A DNA stretch of 64,000 nucleotides from the NCBI RefSeq assembly GCF_019649055.1, contig NW_026570303.1, positions 1 through 64,000 on the forward strand, given 5' to 3'. The number at the start of each line of letters is the position of its first letter. The stretch's first letter is position 1. The notes under the pieces were generated by a model. It was not told the origin of the DNA and searched no databases. It was given only the letters and a program-made list of their open reading frames with translations. Shown here piece by piece: positions 51,340-62,312 of this stretch. Origin of the DNA: Paramacrobiotus metropolitanus. Taxonomy: Eukaryota > Tardigrada > Eutardigrada > Parachela > Macrobiotidae. Made by a program: the position numbers and the translations under genes.

Positions 51340-53308
51340 CTACGTTTGAGGAAGCTTTTTCGCGCAGTAGTCCATGAAGATCTGGATCAGTTCGGGATCG
51401 GATTGCATGACCTCTTCTAGTCCTTTCCCCTTCAGCACCGCATCCAGATATTTCGGCATCATCCGCAGTGCCGCCGCTTTCAAAACATCCAGTCCGCGCT
51501 GCACCGACAAAACCAGATAGGGAAACGCTTTCTCCACGGAAATACCGTCAGCCAACGTCTGCTCGCAATGCCCACGGAGATCCATCATTTCGTACTTATC
51601 AGCCATAATCAGCACCTTCTCAGCGTTGTTCTTCGTGATCTTGCCGGTGTCGCAACCGTAGACGTAATCCAACAGCAACTGCACAGTTTCGCCATCTACA
51701 TCCTTCAGCTCACAGCGGGACCGCTGCTTCTCCCGAGAATTGTGCGTCAACATGGCGGCAAAGACCGGTGACTGGGCCATCAGCAGATAGCGATGAGCGT
51801 GAAATTCAGTGCCGTCCCGTGACCGTATGATAAAGTCAGCGGTTTGCTTATGTTGCTGGGAGTGGTAACCGTCTATCAAGCGCTGTAGGAACTTTGCAGC
51901 AGGGTGATGCCCTTCTTGTATTCTGGGAATAACTGGTTCCAGCAATCGGACGTGTCGTGGTTCGCGGTACATTGTTGCTGCAATGCTGAAAGTAACGCAA
52001 TCGTCCTCAATTCGTCTACGCCGGTCGTAGTTTTCTGGCTGAAGCGTTTTGGCTGTTTGAGAGCGCCAGAATCCACTTATAGTCGTTGTTAGTGGAGCAA
52101 GTGGCCGACGTGACGCAATCGGTGCATCCAGCTCCCCAGTATCGGGAATAATCCAGAACGGTCTGCTTTGAAATTCCAGTAGTTATCCTGCAACCGTGGC
52201 GAGGTCAATCATGAAAACCAGTTATTATTACACAATTGATTTATGAATAAACAACAAGCGTAATCAAGACGTCTGTATTATGGCATGTGTTGATAAAAAA
52301 AATCTGCATATTCCGTGGCTGAAAATTTTGCCCGAGCGTTAACGATACCCTCAAACAAACTTCGATGCTCACCAAATTATATAGGTAATGTGCATGCACA
52401 GTATTCAACAGCCTGCGTTTGCAGATATGCCATCAAACTCAGCCTTCCTTAACAAAACAAAGGCTTCTGAGAATAAATACAAAAACGTAAGATGCAAAAG
52501 TGTAACAACGAGCTTAAAAGAACGGTAAAATAATAAATGCCGCCTCGCCCTGTGTGCAGGAGGGCTTCGCTAACACTGTAGGTAAAACGTTCGAGCTAGA
52601 ACTCGTACAAATGACTAAGTACTTAACGCTATACCGTAACTCTTAAGTCAAAACTTTGGATACAGTCATGAGTCATACACTTGCAGTACTGTACTGCCAA
52701 AATGCATAACAACCGTTGCGGCTATTATAATATTATACAAATGCTGTAATTGTGACCATTTACTGTATATCTAAATTTTAGTCTGCAGTGGCTGTTATCC
52801 ATGTAGGTTAATTAAAGAAGCAGATGCTGGTTATGCGATACATTGATACGATGCTGATACATTGATACTCGTAACAGTCGGGAAACGGGTCACTGCGTCA
52901 CTGTTTCTGTCACTTAAAATTCCTAGAATTTTCTGTTTAGTACTGCTCTGAACATCTCACTCTGATATACTATCATCCTTACTCTAACTTGAAATTCGCG
53001 TCCAAGACGTGCGGGCCAGTATAGCTTCGGGACCATATATCTGGATCGGTCAAACAAAGAAAAACCGCCCAACCTGTCACTACGCGCGTGACACCGGCAG
53101 ATTGGTACTCATATATTTTGTGACGTGGATTAATCACCATACGCCAGCGACCTTGATAACTCTCGTCAAAGCCCATTTCCGCCAAGGTGATTCCATCGCT
53201 GTACATCAATCCCACTCGTTCCTCGTACGAACTGAAATTCTCAATGGTCCACGCCACAGTAAACAACACTTGCTCTCGGTCACCTAGACGTTCCCTTACA
53301 GTATTCAT
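51340..53308 (-). CDS. MATH-BTB protein, cassette copy A, with an apparent +1 frameshift in exon 2
   Basis: Exon 1, 53308-52983, starts MNTVRERLGDREQVLFTVAW and includes WTIENFSSYEERVGLMYSDG and QGRWRMVINPR. It ends two bases into a codon (donor GTAAGG). Exon 2 starts at 52187 (acceptor ggttgcag) with ITTGISKQTVLDYSR and reaches NDYKWILAL. The frame then needs a one-base change to continue as YDRRRRIEDDCVTFSIAATM. By comparison with copy B, the stretch between Trp and IEDDC is 61 bases, not a multiple of three. From there the BTB core (FIIRSRDGTEFHAHRYLLMA, LLLDYVYGCDTGKITKNNAE) and the C-terminal block run on to the stop at 51340. It may be a young pseudogene, an assembly error, or a gene starting within exon 2. 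It closely resembles copy B at 58308. Confidence 0.65.
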
Positions 53309-54164
53309 CGTTCAGTAAACAGTCAAAGATGATATTTTTGTTGGTAGACACAAGCAAGAAATAAATATCTAACAATATGCTATTATTATCGAAGCGTAAA
53401 CTGACCCTTTGAGTATTCGTACAAATCATGAATGGCAGTATTATACGCCGATAATAATACGAATATGTAGTGATATATGCCTAATAAAAGACGGTTCGAA
53501 ATTCGAGTAAACTACCATACGAGTAATCATAATAAAGCACGAGAGCTTTTAGCGCAGGGTCCTTTCTTAGTATACAGAGCTTTATCCTTCTGCAACAAGA
53601 TAATCCGGTTTGACACGCCGCGAACAATCTCTGCATAAGGATTCCGGCGCTGCACTAACTGAACTTATGACCTTGTCACGAGATACTCGTAAATATCCGT
53701 TTGATCAGCATAATCGTTTCTTTTGTCGGTACTGTTGCTGACGTTATTGATTGACCTTTTGTCGGTACTGCTGCTGACCTTCCCTATTAATTCGCAGATC
53801 CTGTTTGACTGGCTGATTTACTGACTGCTCAGCCAGCAAACACTACCCAGTCAAATTCGCACATACGTACCATGAGGCATTCAGTTCGACAGATACCGAA
53901 TAGCGCAAATGGCAAATCAAACTGCCGTGTTGCAAAAGCTGGGTGGAATGTACCGCCCTTCGGGGCTTTTCATTCCGTAGCACACTGAACGTGTTAACGC
54001 TACTCATCGTTTTCTCGAAAATAGGCTGTGCAACAAAACGCTTTAGTTTGACTGCGTTTGACTGCAATTACATTTCGTTGGACTTGTTTGTAGATACATA
54101 CAAATACTGCAGTTTGCACTTAGCATAACCGATGCTCAGACACCGATCAACAATCAAACTAAGA
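53309..54164. other. Duplicated spacer between copy A of the BTB gene and its kinase remnant
   Basis: It resembles 60850-61090 in copy B (GCGCTGCACTAACTGAACTT and other words). No gene is seen. Confidence 0.45.
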
Positions 54165-54545
54165 AAGTGCAGAGCTACAGTATCGAATGTCCGCCAAGGT
54201 CAGCGTCCGGCCTTTGATAAATTCGTGCACTATACCATTTTGAAACTTTCCGGTAATCTTTCCGCATATCCCTTTTTTGTACGTATAGAACACCAGACGG
54301 AACTCCTCTTCACGATCGAACAGGCGTTGGTGCACACAATAATAATTATAATGGATCCGCCGAGCTTTACAGATATCGATGGCGGAGATTTCGTAAATGT
54401 GCTTCGGGCTTCCGTCGGCCATTACTATCCCTTTTAAATGATCGGTACCGGAAGAAATGATAAGAAAAAGAGCGGCCACGCCTTGAATGACACCGGAAGT
54501 GGGATTCTTGAAATCGATCGTGTAGGTTATGGCCGGGTAGTGCCA
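54165..54545 (-). pseudogene. Choline kinase exon 1 remnant, cassette copy A
   Basis: LFDREEEFRLVFYTYKKG, then KFQNGIVHEFIKGRTLTLAD, closely matches exon 1 of the intact kinase. The part before it is frameshifted: the equivalents of YTIDLNDPIPGVKHVVAAF and NHMYKIFA fall in different frames. No exon 2-4 equivalents follow on the left. It sits just upstream of MATH-BTB copy A, as the cassette order predicts. Confidence 0.78.
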
Positions 54546-55089
54546 GTGCTAATAACACATTCATAGGCCAGCAACTAAAATTTATCTGGATAATGCTCCA
54601 GGTTGCATTTGTGTTGGTACAATACATTTGAAATGAAATTCGTGAATACGGGGTGTGATCTGTGTGAAAATTCTCACGCATCCGTGCCAGACGACAAGTT
54701 CAATAATTCGCAGAAAGGGAAATTTATTAAGCTTGATAATTGATACACGAGTACCTATGTACTGTTTTCGTAATCAGTTGCGAAGATTGTCGAAATATGG
54801 GCAAAAACTGAAAGCTATGCTGGCACAAAGTAAAAATTACAAAATGCGGATTCTAATTAATTTCAGACTGCAAAATCGTGGTTTGTTCGTTGTACAGTTG
54901 CACTGCTGCACACATTTCGTATAGTGCGCATCCTTGTGTGTTTATAAAATAAACATTAATCGATGGGGTCTGCTGTACGGTAAAAGTCGCTTAACTACTC
55001 TGTACTGTAAAATATTCAAGCGGGCGAGCGAAGCGAGCCCGCATTTCTAATTCAAGACATGTTGAGGGTTCGATGTAACGGAAGTGACA

Positions 55090-55145
55090 GTGACCTTTGG
55101 GTCGCCGAGTGACCTTTGGGTCGCCGAGTGACCTTTGGGTCGCCA
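55090..55145 (+). repeat. Three tandem copies of a 19 bp unit
   Basis: GTGACCTTTGGGTCGCCGA is repeated three times head to tail, the third slightly truncated. Each unit contains TGACCTTTG, which matches an extended nuclear-receptor half-site on one strand. Confidence 0.85.
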
Positions 55146-55552
55146 ATGATTTTCATCGTGATTTCTATAGAGTTTGACATCCTGAGTCAAACTGAAGTAC
55201 CCGGAGACCTCGAACCCGGGTCCCGGAGGCCGCCGAAATGATATGTACTGTATATGCACAGTTTGACGTACCGGGTCGAACGGAAGTATTTGAGTACTTC
55301 GAACGGGATCGTCAAGATAACTTTTATGTTTATGCTTTTTCAAAATAATGATCAAAATCTAAATGCTTAAAATAAATTTTATAATACAGTAAACTTCTTG
55401 AGATTGAATAACAGCGAAAATTGAACAACTGTGAATATTGACGACCGTATAACCGGCGCGTCTCGTATACCGCTACTGCAAATATTGAACAGTCTATAAA
55501 ATTGAACACTTTTGAAGGAACCGTAGGTGTTCAAATTACACAGGTTTTACTG

Positions 55553-55753
55553 TATTTCTAAATATTTCTAAATATACTTCTAAATATTTCTAAATATTTC
55601 TAAATATTTCTAAATATTTCTAAATATTTCTAAATATGTCTAAATATGTCTAAATATTTCTAAATATTTCTAAATATTTCTAAATATTTCTAAATATTTC
55701 TAAATATTTCTAAATATTTCTAAATATTTCTAAATATTTCTAAATATTTCTAA
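55553..55753 (+). repeat. Decamer minisatellite, about 20 copies
   Basis: The unit TAAATATTTC is repeated almost without change for about 200 bases, with a few T-to-G or one-base variants (TAAATATGTC, TAAATATACTTC). Confidence 0.95.
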
Positions 55754-57409
55754 TTTTTTGAAAAACCTTTTAAACTTTCAATTACAGTACTGGATATTCA
55801 GATTCATGGTTACAGTCTCTGAATATATACCTAAAAACTGAACTTGCAATCGTAATTATCTTTGCACTTCATTATCTAAACACCTAAATTCTTGAGCACC
55901 AAAATGTTTTACACCTAAATACCTAAACATGCAAAATTTTTATTTTCTGGAAACTTAACATTTTTACATTTTTTTAAATTGTTTAAAATGTTAAGAAACC
56001 TAAACAAAATAACAAAATAATTTAAAAGCGACACAGATAACCGAATCTGCGAACAGCTGACTATCATGGTCGGTGAAAATACGAATATCAGAACAGCTAA
56101 ATACGAAGACATTCGAATAGCCAAATATGGATGCCAAAATACTTCAGATGTGTAGATTTAATTATCTCAAAAAGCCAGTTAAATCTGAGTAGCTACCCGA
56201 AATCCGAAATCCACTTCAGCACTGTCGGGTACAATAGCCAGAGCTCACAACGAATAATATCTGAGGCATTAATTTGGCTTTCAAAAATTTGGCGCAAAAA
56301 CACTGATATAATAATATCATTTTCAATGAATTTATTTTCCTATATTTCATTTACATCCATTTGCACAGAATGAGGTATCCAATGCTGAAAAGCGATTCGC
56401 AACAAAATTTAACTGTCAGTGTTACAGGATGAATAAAGATTAGATAAAACTCACTCTCATTAAAATAAATAAAAAGTTAACAATTTTTCTAGCTGTTTAA
56501 TTATTTTTTTTAAAAATCCTAAATTGTAAAATAATTTATGAATTTTGAAATGGAAATTTAAATATTTTTTCTGACTTTCCGATCGCTGCCCAAATCAAAA
56601 TCAATTAATAAATTTTATTTGGAAAAAGTTATTTACACGTTAAATTTAAATTTGCACTTTTTAATGAATTTCTAAAACTTCACAGTTAATTTATTGCACT
56701 GTGCAGTTAATTTTCAAAACAGAATCTAATTTGTATATTTTTTCTGGGACAATTCTGCATCTATGTTATTCATTAGTAAAACACTTTATAGTCGAATGAA
56801 ACTGGAAACACACGATACTAGAAAGAAATTCCGACGTATGCAAAACTCCGACAAAAAAACTTTGATGATGCTGTATACTGCCGTTATAGAATGAGATGTT
56901 AATCGTATTTCCATAGGGCTTTATAAATAATTAAAAAAACCATCGAAATTACATTCTATCCGTATAGTACTCGAGCGTGAACGCGTTTTGTGTGCGCAAC
57001 AACCGGTCGGGGAGATTTTACGCGGAAGTGGCGGAACTACAGTTTCGGTATTCTTTCCAAGCTTCAAAATAATTTTTATTATTTCTCAATGTGTTTCAGA
57101 ACAACACAATTCCTTGAAAAGTTGTTTGGTATAAAAACGGGTCACATATTTATGCGCATCATAATGAGGCTTTTGATGTACGAGTACAACTAAAAGCCCA
57201 AATCTGTAAGGCTGATTCTGCAGCTTACGTGTTAATGCTTAACACATTCGTTGCCTTATACATTTTAACTTCAAAACCGCCGCCCGCTTGCCCTAAGGTC
57301 GTATGAGACCTTATACTAGTTAGAGTTCCTTTTTAAACCTGTGTTGTTATACTGTCCACTTGATATGTTCCGACAATTAAGGTAGTTAGTGGATCATCCT
57401 TATTTATTA

Positions 57410-57640
57410 GGATTACTTACTTGGACGGGTGGAAAAGTCAAAATACAGTCAAAATGGAAATCATGAACTTTCTTGCAGAACTTGATTGTGTTGATAACTT
57501 GATACAGTGTCTACAATGGAAAGTTCAGAGGCCCCAAAACGGGATCCCTACGGAAGGACACCAAATGTACGCTGCACATCAACTGCAATATTTTTCTTCC
57601 TCGCCTATTAAATCTGCGCGGTGTAACGTGCACAGTGTAA
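57410..57640 (+). repeat. Second dispersed copy of the peptide gene's last-exon region
   Basis: CTTGCAG, ACAGTGTCTACAATGGAAAG and CTACGGAAGGACACCAAATG align with 32985-33140 and 50450-50650. A frame of about 50 codons remains open across this copy and includes LIQCLQWKV, like the AQCLQWKV end of the peptide precursor. No signal peptide exon is found upstream. Confidence 0.6.
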
Positions 57641-58307
57641 TGCATACGCAAAACGTCATAAAAATAACAAATCGACAGAGAAAAATTACATGTTATGTCA
57701 TGGCATCCATATCGTCAACAACTGATTTTTTAATTTGTGCTAAAAAATAGACCTACTGCTCTGCTCCATTCAAGTGGCAAGCAAGTACGTAGAAGCTCGT
57801 AATCTACAATTTAATTTGTCGAGTCGAGGGCTCGACTTCAAAAGACTAAAAAAAATTTCCAGAAACAAACTTAGAAAGAGAACAAGCCTATACTTGTTGC
57901 TGGTGCTAACCGTAAGAGAACAAGTGAAATGATCTACATGGATGTACAACCCGCTGTAATTTTCACAATCAGAACAACAAAATGATAGCTGTCTACTAGC
58001 AGAAAAATTTAACATAAACGCTTATGTAAATTAAAAAGATGATAGAAGCTGCTTTCCTTGCCAGCAAATTTTCTACTGTGATAAAGATAACCTTAGCGAA
58101 AAAGAAACCAACTCGAAAATACTTCAACGGAATAAAGCGAAAGTGAAAATCAGCATTATCATCATTATCATGGAAACAGAATGACAACATATGTAAAAGA
58201 ATTTAGTTAATTAATAAAGTGTTTCCACTTTCCAGCTTGTATCTGTATAATGATCGAATTTATAAAAATAAAAGGGCACTGCAGGGTATAATGCGGGCTA
58301 ATCATAA
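57641..58307. other. Duplicated 3' flank of MATH-BTB copy B
   Basis: It resembles 50950-51339 in copy A (for example the GTAAGAGAACAAGT word). No gene is seen. Confidence 0.4.
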
Positions 58308-60501
58308 CTACATTTGAGGAAGCTTTTTCGCGCAGTAATCCATGAAGACCTGGATCAGTTCGGGATCGGACTGCATGACCTCTTCCAGTCCTTTCCCCTT
58401 CAGCACTGCATCCAGATATTTCGGCATCATGCGCAGTGCCGCCGATTTCAAAACATCTAGTCCGCGCTGGACCGACAAAACCAGATATGGGAACGCTTTC
58501 TCCACGGAAATACTGTCCGCCAACGTCTGCTCGCAAAGCCCACGCAGATCCATCATTTCATATTTATCCGCCATAATCAGCACCTTCTCCGCGTTGTCCT
58601 TCGTGATTTTGCCAGTGTCGCAACCGTACACGTAATCCAGCAGCAGCTGCACAGTTTCGCCATCTACGTCCTGCAGCTCACAGCGGGACCGCTGCTTCTC
58701 TCGGGAATTGTGCGTCAGCATAGCGGCAAAGATCGGCGACTGGGCCATCAGGAGATAGCGATGAGCATGGAATTCGGTGCCCTCTTGTGAGCGAATAACG
58801 AAATCGGCGGTTTTTTGGTGCTGTTGGGAGCGGTAACCGTCTATCTGACGATGCAAGAATTTGGACACACACTTAGACTCTTCGTGTGCTCTCGGAATAG
58901 CTGGTTCCACCACTCGCACGCGTCGTGAATCGCGGTGCAGTACCGCTGTAATGGTGAAAGTGACACAATCGTCCTCAATTTTTGTACGCTTGTGGTACCG
59001 AAAGCATCGTTCGTCATAGCTGTGAACAATGTTCCACTTGTAGTCGTTGCTAGATCTCGAGGAGGAAGTCTGTCCGGCTGCCTCATCCCAGCAGTATGTC
59101 TTCATAAGAGTCTGTGTTGTCCTTCCAGTAGTCATCCTGTGTAATCAAAATCATGGATGCTTTCTGCTGAGTAATTATTGTTTGTAAAATATTATGGAAC
59201 GTTTATGAGGAAGCGCCATCACTTAAGCGTTATCAGAGCAACATTTGTATAAAAACTCTACCCGGCTTCCCCATGAACTCTTGATAGAACAACCGAAAAC
59301 AGTAAATTCTCTTTATTTCTATTGAAACATCTCCGCAGAGTGGGAATTATGTCACAAAAATTTTATTTTAGATTAGGAAAACGCATGTTGGCGTACATGC
59401 ACATGGCCGAGCGCAGCAGCTTGCCGTCTTTTCAAGCTACATGTACTTGTAAGTAAAATGACCGACTATCAGCACGAGATTACATTTCTGGAATTGGCCA
59501 GCGGTACTGGGCGAAAATTGATGAAAAATTAGTATTGCCTAATAAGATATTTAGGTAGAAGACGTTTAATGCGCTCAGTCGATGAAACTCTGTTTCAAAC
59601 TTATCACTCAGCTAGATACCGGCCGGTGCCTGACCAGTGGTCAGTGACCACTGCTGGTAGCATACCGACTTGTGTGACACCTGTACTGACGGCCGTATTT
59701 TAAAATATCTCATTTTCAATATTAACTGGAATTTACACAATTACACAAATACTACGTTAATATATGTAAAAACCTTTTATACGTACCACATAGAAAATTA
59801 TAGGAATTATGGGCAATCGGTGTATTTGTATCCATTACCTACCAGTAGACTCTGCCACGATTATGAAAATTTGCACACAAAACAATGTTAAGAAAAGCAA
59901 AGAAGAAAAAAAATTATTGCCTCATCAAGCGCTACGTGCGCGTCTAGCTACATGTACAACAAGTTAGTGAAGTGCTTCCTTATTCTGCACTTACGAATCA
60001 AAATCCTAAATGCTAAATTTCTACTTATAGGAACATTTAGAGTCGAGTAAGTAGCTTTTCGGCGATTTCCAGTATAGACATTCAGAAATGCAGGCTCATA
60101 AATCACTGATAGAAAAGTTAATTTTAAGCATTAATTGCTAATTCTTGCTGGTTAGATCTGTTGTCTACTGAAATACCGTCATACGTTATCTTGAAAGTTG
60201 CGTCCAAAACGTGCGGCCAAGTGTAACGTCTGGAGTGTATACTCGTGTCGGTCATGCATAGGGAAGCCGCCCAGCATTCCACGTCCTCCTTGGTATAGCG
60301 ATCCTTGTATTTATGGCAAGTATCAATAACCATACGCCAGCGACCCTGATAACTGCCGTCAAAGCCCATTTCCGCCAGGGTAATCCCATCGCTGTACATC
60401 AGTCCCGTTCGTCCCTCGTATGTACTGAAATTCTCAATGGTCCACGCCACAGTGAACGGCACTTGTTCCCGATCTGTTAGACGCTCTTTCACAGTATTCA
60501 T
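58308..60501 (-). CDS. MATH-BTB (SPOP-like) protein, cassette copy B, apparently intact
   Basis: Exon 1, 60501-60185, and exon 2, 59136-58308, join as AC|G (donor GTATGA, acceptor attacacag) to give 381 residues. The MATH half shows VPFTVAWTIENFSTYEGRTG, SYQGRWRMVID and the CMTDT segment, continuing in exon 2 with NDYKWNIVHSYD and IEDDCVTFTITAVL. BTB runs from about residue 217 (DFVIRSQEGTEFHAHRYLLM, AQSPIFAAMLTHNSREKQRS, LLLDYVYGCDTGKITKDN). A BACK-like end (LVLSVQRGLDVLK, KYLDAVLKGKGLEEVMQ) follows. The C-terminal third is almost identical to the other copies, while the MATH half has diverged, as expected if substrates differ. Choline kinase lies upstream on the same strand. The role as a CUL3 substrate adaptor is inferred from the family. 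Confidence 0.87.
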
Positions 60502-62312
60502 GGTACATATATGTATGTGCAGTAAGTGTTAATGCGTCGGTATAAGAAAATTATAAGTAATATACCTCACACGAGAGTCTAAGAATAAGAAACCAGAAAA
60601 ACTTGGAAACGTAAGTTAAACCACTTCATCGGAATATTTTTACAAACGATGTATAAGCGAATAGTAGCGTGACGGATTGTATGCTTGAAAAAGGGCGATA
60701 ATGCAAAAACTAGATTAAAAGTTGCACTATGGTTTTCAGACTTTAAGTTTAGATGCGAGAGTCATGCAGGATGCTCATTCAAAAGTTATGCAGTTCCGTC
60801 TTGCTCAACCAAAAGACTGATGGTTTGCAACGCCGTAGCACGCTGTGCAAGGGTATTAAAGCGCTGCACTAACTGAACTTCTGACCTTTTTTCCCAGCTA
60901 CATATCTGTTGGAACAGCATGCTCTTTTGTCAGCTCTGACCTTATTCCCTGTCGGTCCGTAGTTCCCACATGGTCCATTGATTTTACTGGCTGCGCATTC
61001 AACAGCCTAATTAATTTAATTCATCCATACACACTACAGATACGCAGCACTAATTTCAACCGATACCAAATAGCGCAAAAAGGCTATTTGGTATCGGTTT
61101 TATTTTCGTTTTGCGAAATCCGGTTGACAGAGTACTGTAATTTTTGTAAGTCTCAGAATTTCAGAGGGAGGCCGTCTCGAAATTGAGACATCTCAAAATT
61201 TCAGAGAGAGGCCCTGACTGTACCGCGCGTCGGAGTTTCTCATCCCGTTGTACAATGATCTCGTTCACGTCTTCTCGCAAATGTACAGGTCGATCGCACC
61301 AAGTGTGGGCAGTTGAGTAAAATAATTTGAAAAATTAGTCTGTAAACAATTTTGTTGTTTACTTTCATCTTATTTAGTGCAACTTTTTATTGCGGATTCA
61401 GTGATGTCAAACTTGAAATCCGTTGATGCGTCCAGAATGGAGTAGGGCGGGGCAATGGGAGGGTAGGGGTCAGTTTTTTAATGATTGCAACCGCCCTTCT
61501 CAAAAAATTCAGCATCTGATGTTTTCTACAAACCTTTTGTAAACCATGGAGTGGCTTTAAAAGGAATTCGTTAAGGGGTAGCAAAAGATTCTGGAGCGCA
61601 CAGCGCTCGGTATAACAAACAAAGTGTCTCCCATAGACTTATATGTTAAAAGCTACCATCCGAAGAATGTGGTTGCCTAGAGCGCGGATCACGTTGGGTC
61701 AGATGTTATTGGTTCAAAGGACGTGAGAAAAGGATCACTAGAAAACCACAATATTCTTTGATAGTTCTCACGCATCCAAAATTTTTAAAAATTATTGACT
61801 GGACGTGAATATTTCCTATTAAGCAGTGCGAGTTTTGGGGCAAATGTGAATGTAAAAATTCCGCTTCCGTTCCGTGCGTATTAACTTCTGCCGCAGAAAT
61901 ATGACTAAAAACGTTTCTCTAGAACACAAACTATCATAAAAAAATAGAAAACGATTATGTGGTTCAACGGTAGCTAATGGGAATATTTTGTTACTGCCCA
62001 CACTTGGTGCGATCGACCTGTAATAAGCCATGCAACAAAACGCTTTAGTTCGATTGCAGCTACGAGTACATTGCATTTTGTAGGGCTTGTTTACATGTAT
62101 GTGCTTTGCACGGAGCATAAAGAGTAACTGGTCAGCAATGAAAGCAAGGAAATGCAAAGCTATAACGATGGTAAAAGTTCCAGCGCCAAAATTTTATCCC
62201 GGTATTGCAAATAAATATCCAGTTTCTTCTTGGCATATCTGTGAACCAACAAAGCACAACTGTACAAAAAGGTCAAGAGTTTAGACTGCGTACCGTCGTT
62301 GATAGCATTATA
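60502..62312. other. Spacer between MATH-BTB copy B and choline kinase
   Basis: The left part corresponds to the spacer of copy A. It holds the palindrome at 61058 and no supported coding exon. A short word (CACACTTGGTGCGATCGACC) at about 61996 is the reverse complement of part of 61280-61310. Confidence 0.45.
61058..61099. repeat. Perfect inverted repeat, 17 bp arms and 8 base loop
   Basis: AACCGATACCAAATAGC, eight bases, then its exact reverse complement. The homologous site in copy A near 53890 (CAGATACCGAATAGCGCAAA) has only the left arm, so the right arm is a later gain. Confidence 0.85.

Larger units (their letters stand above)
54546..57409. other. 2.9 kb AT-rich spacer with minisatellites
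   Basis: No gene is seen. It contains a 19 bp triplicate, a pair of diverged ~95 bp units near 55166-55310, and a decamer minisatellite. Confidence 0.45.
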
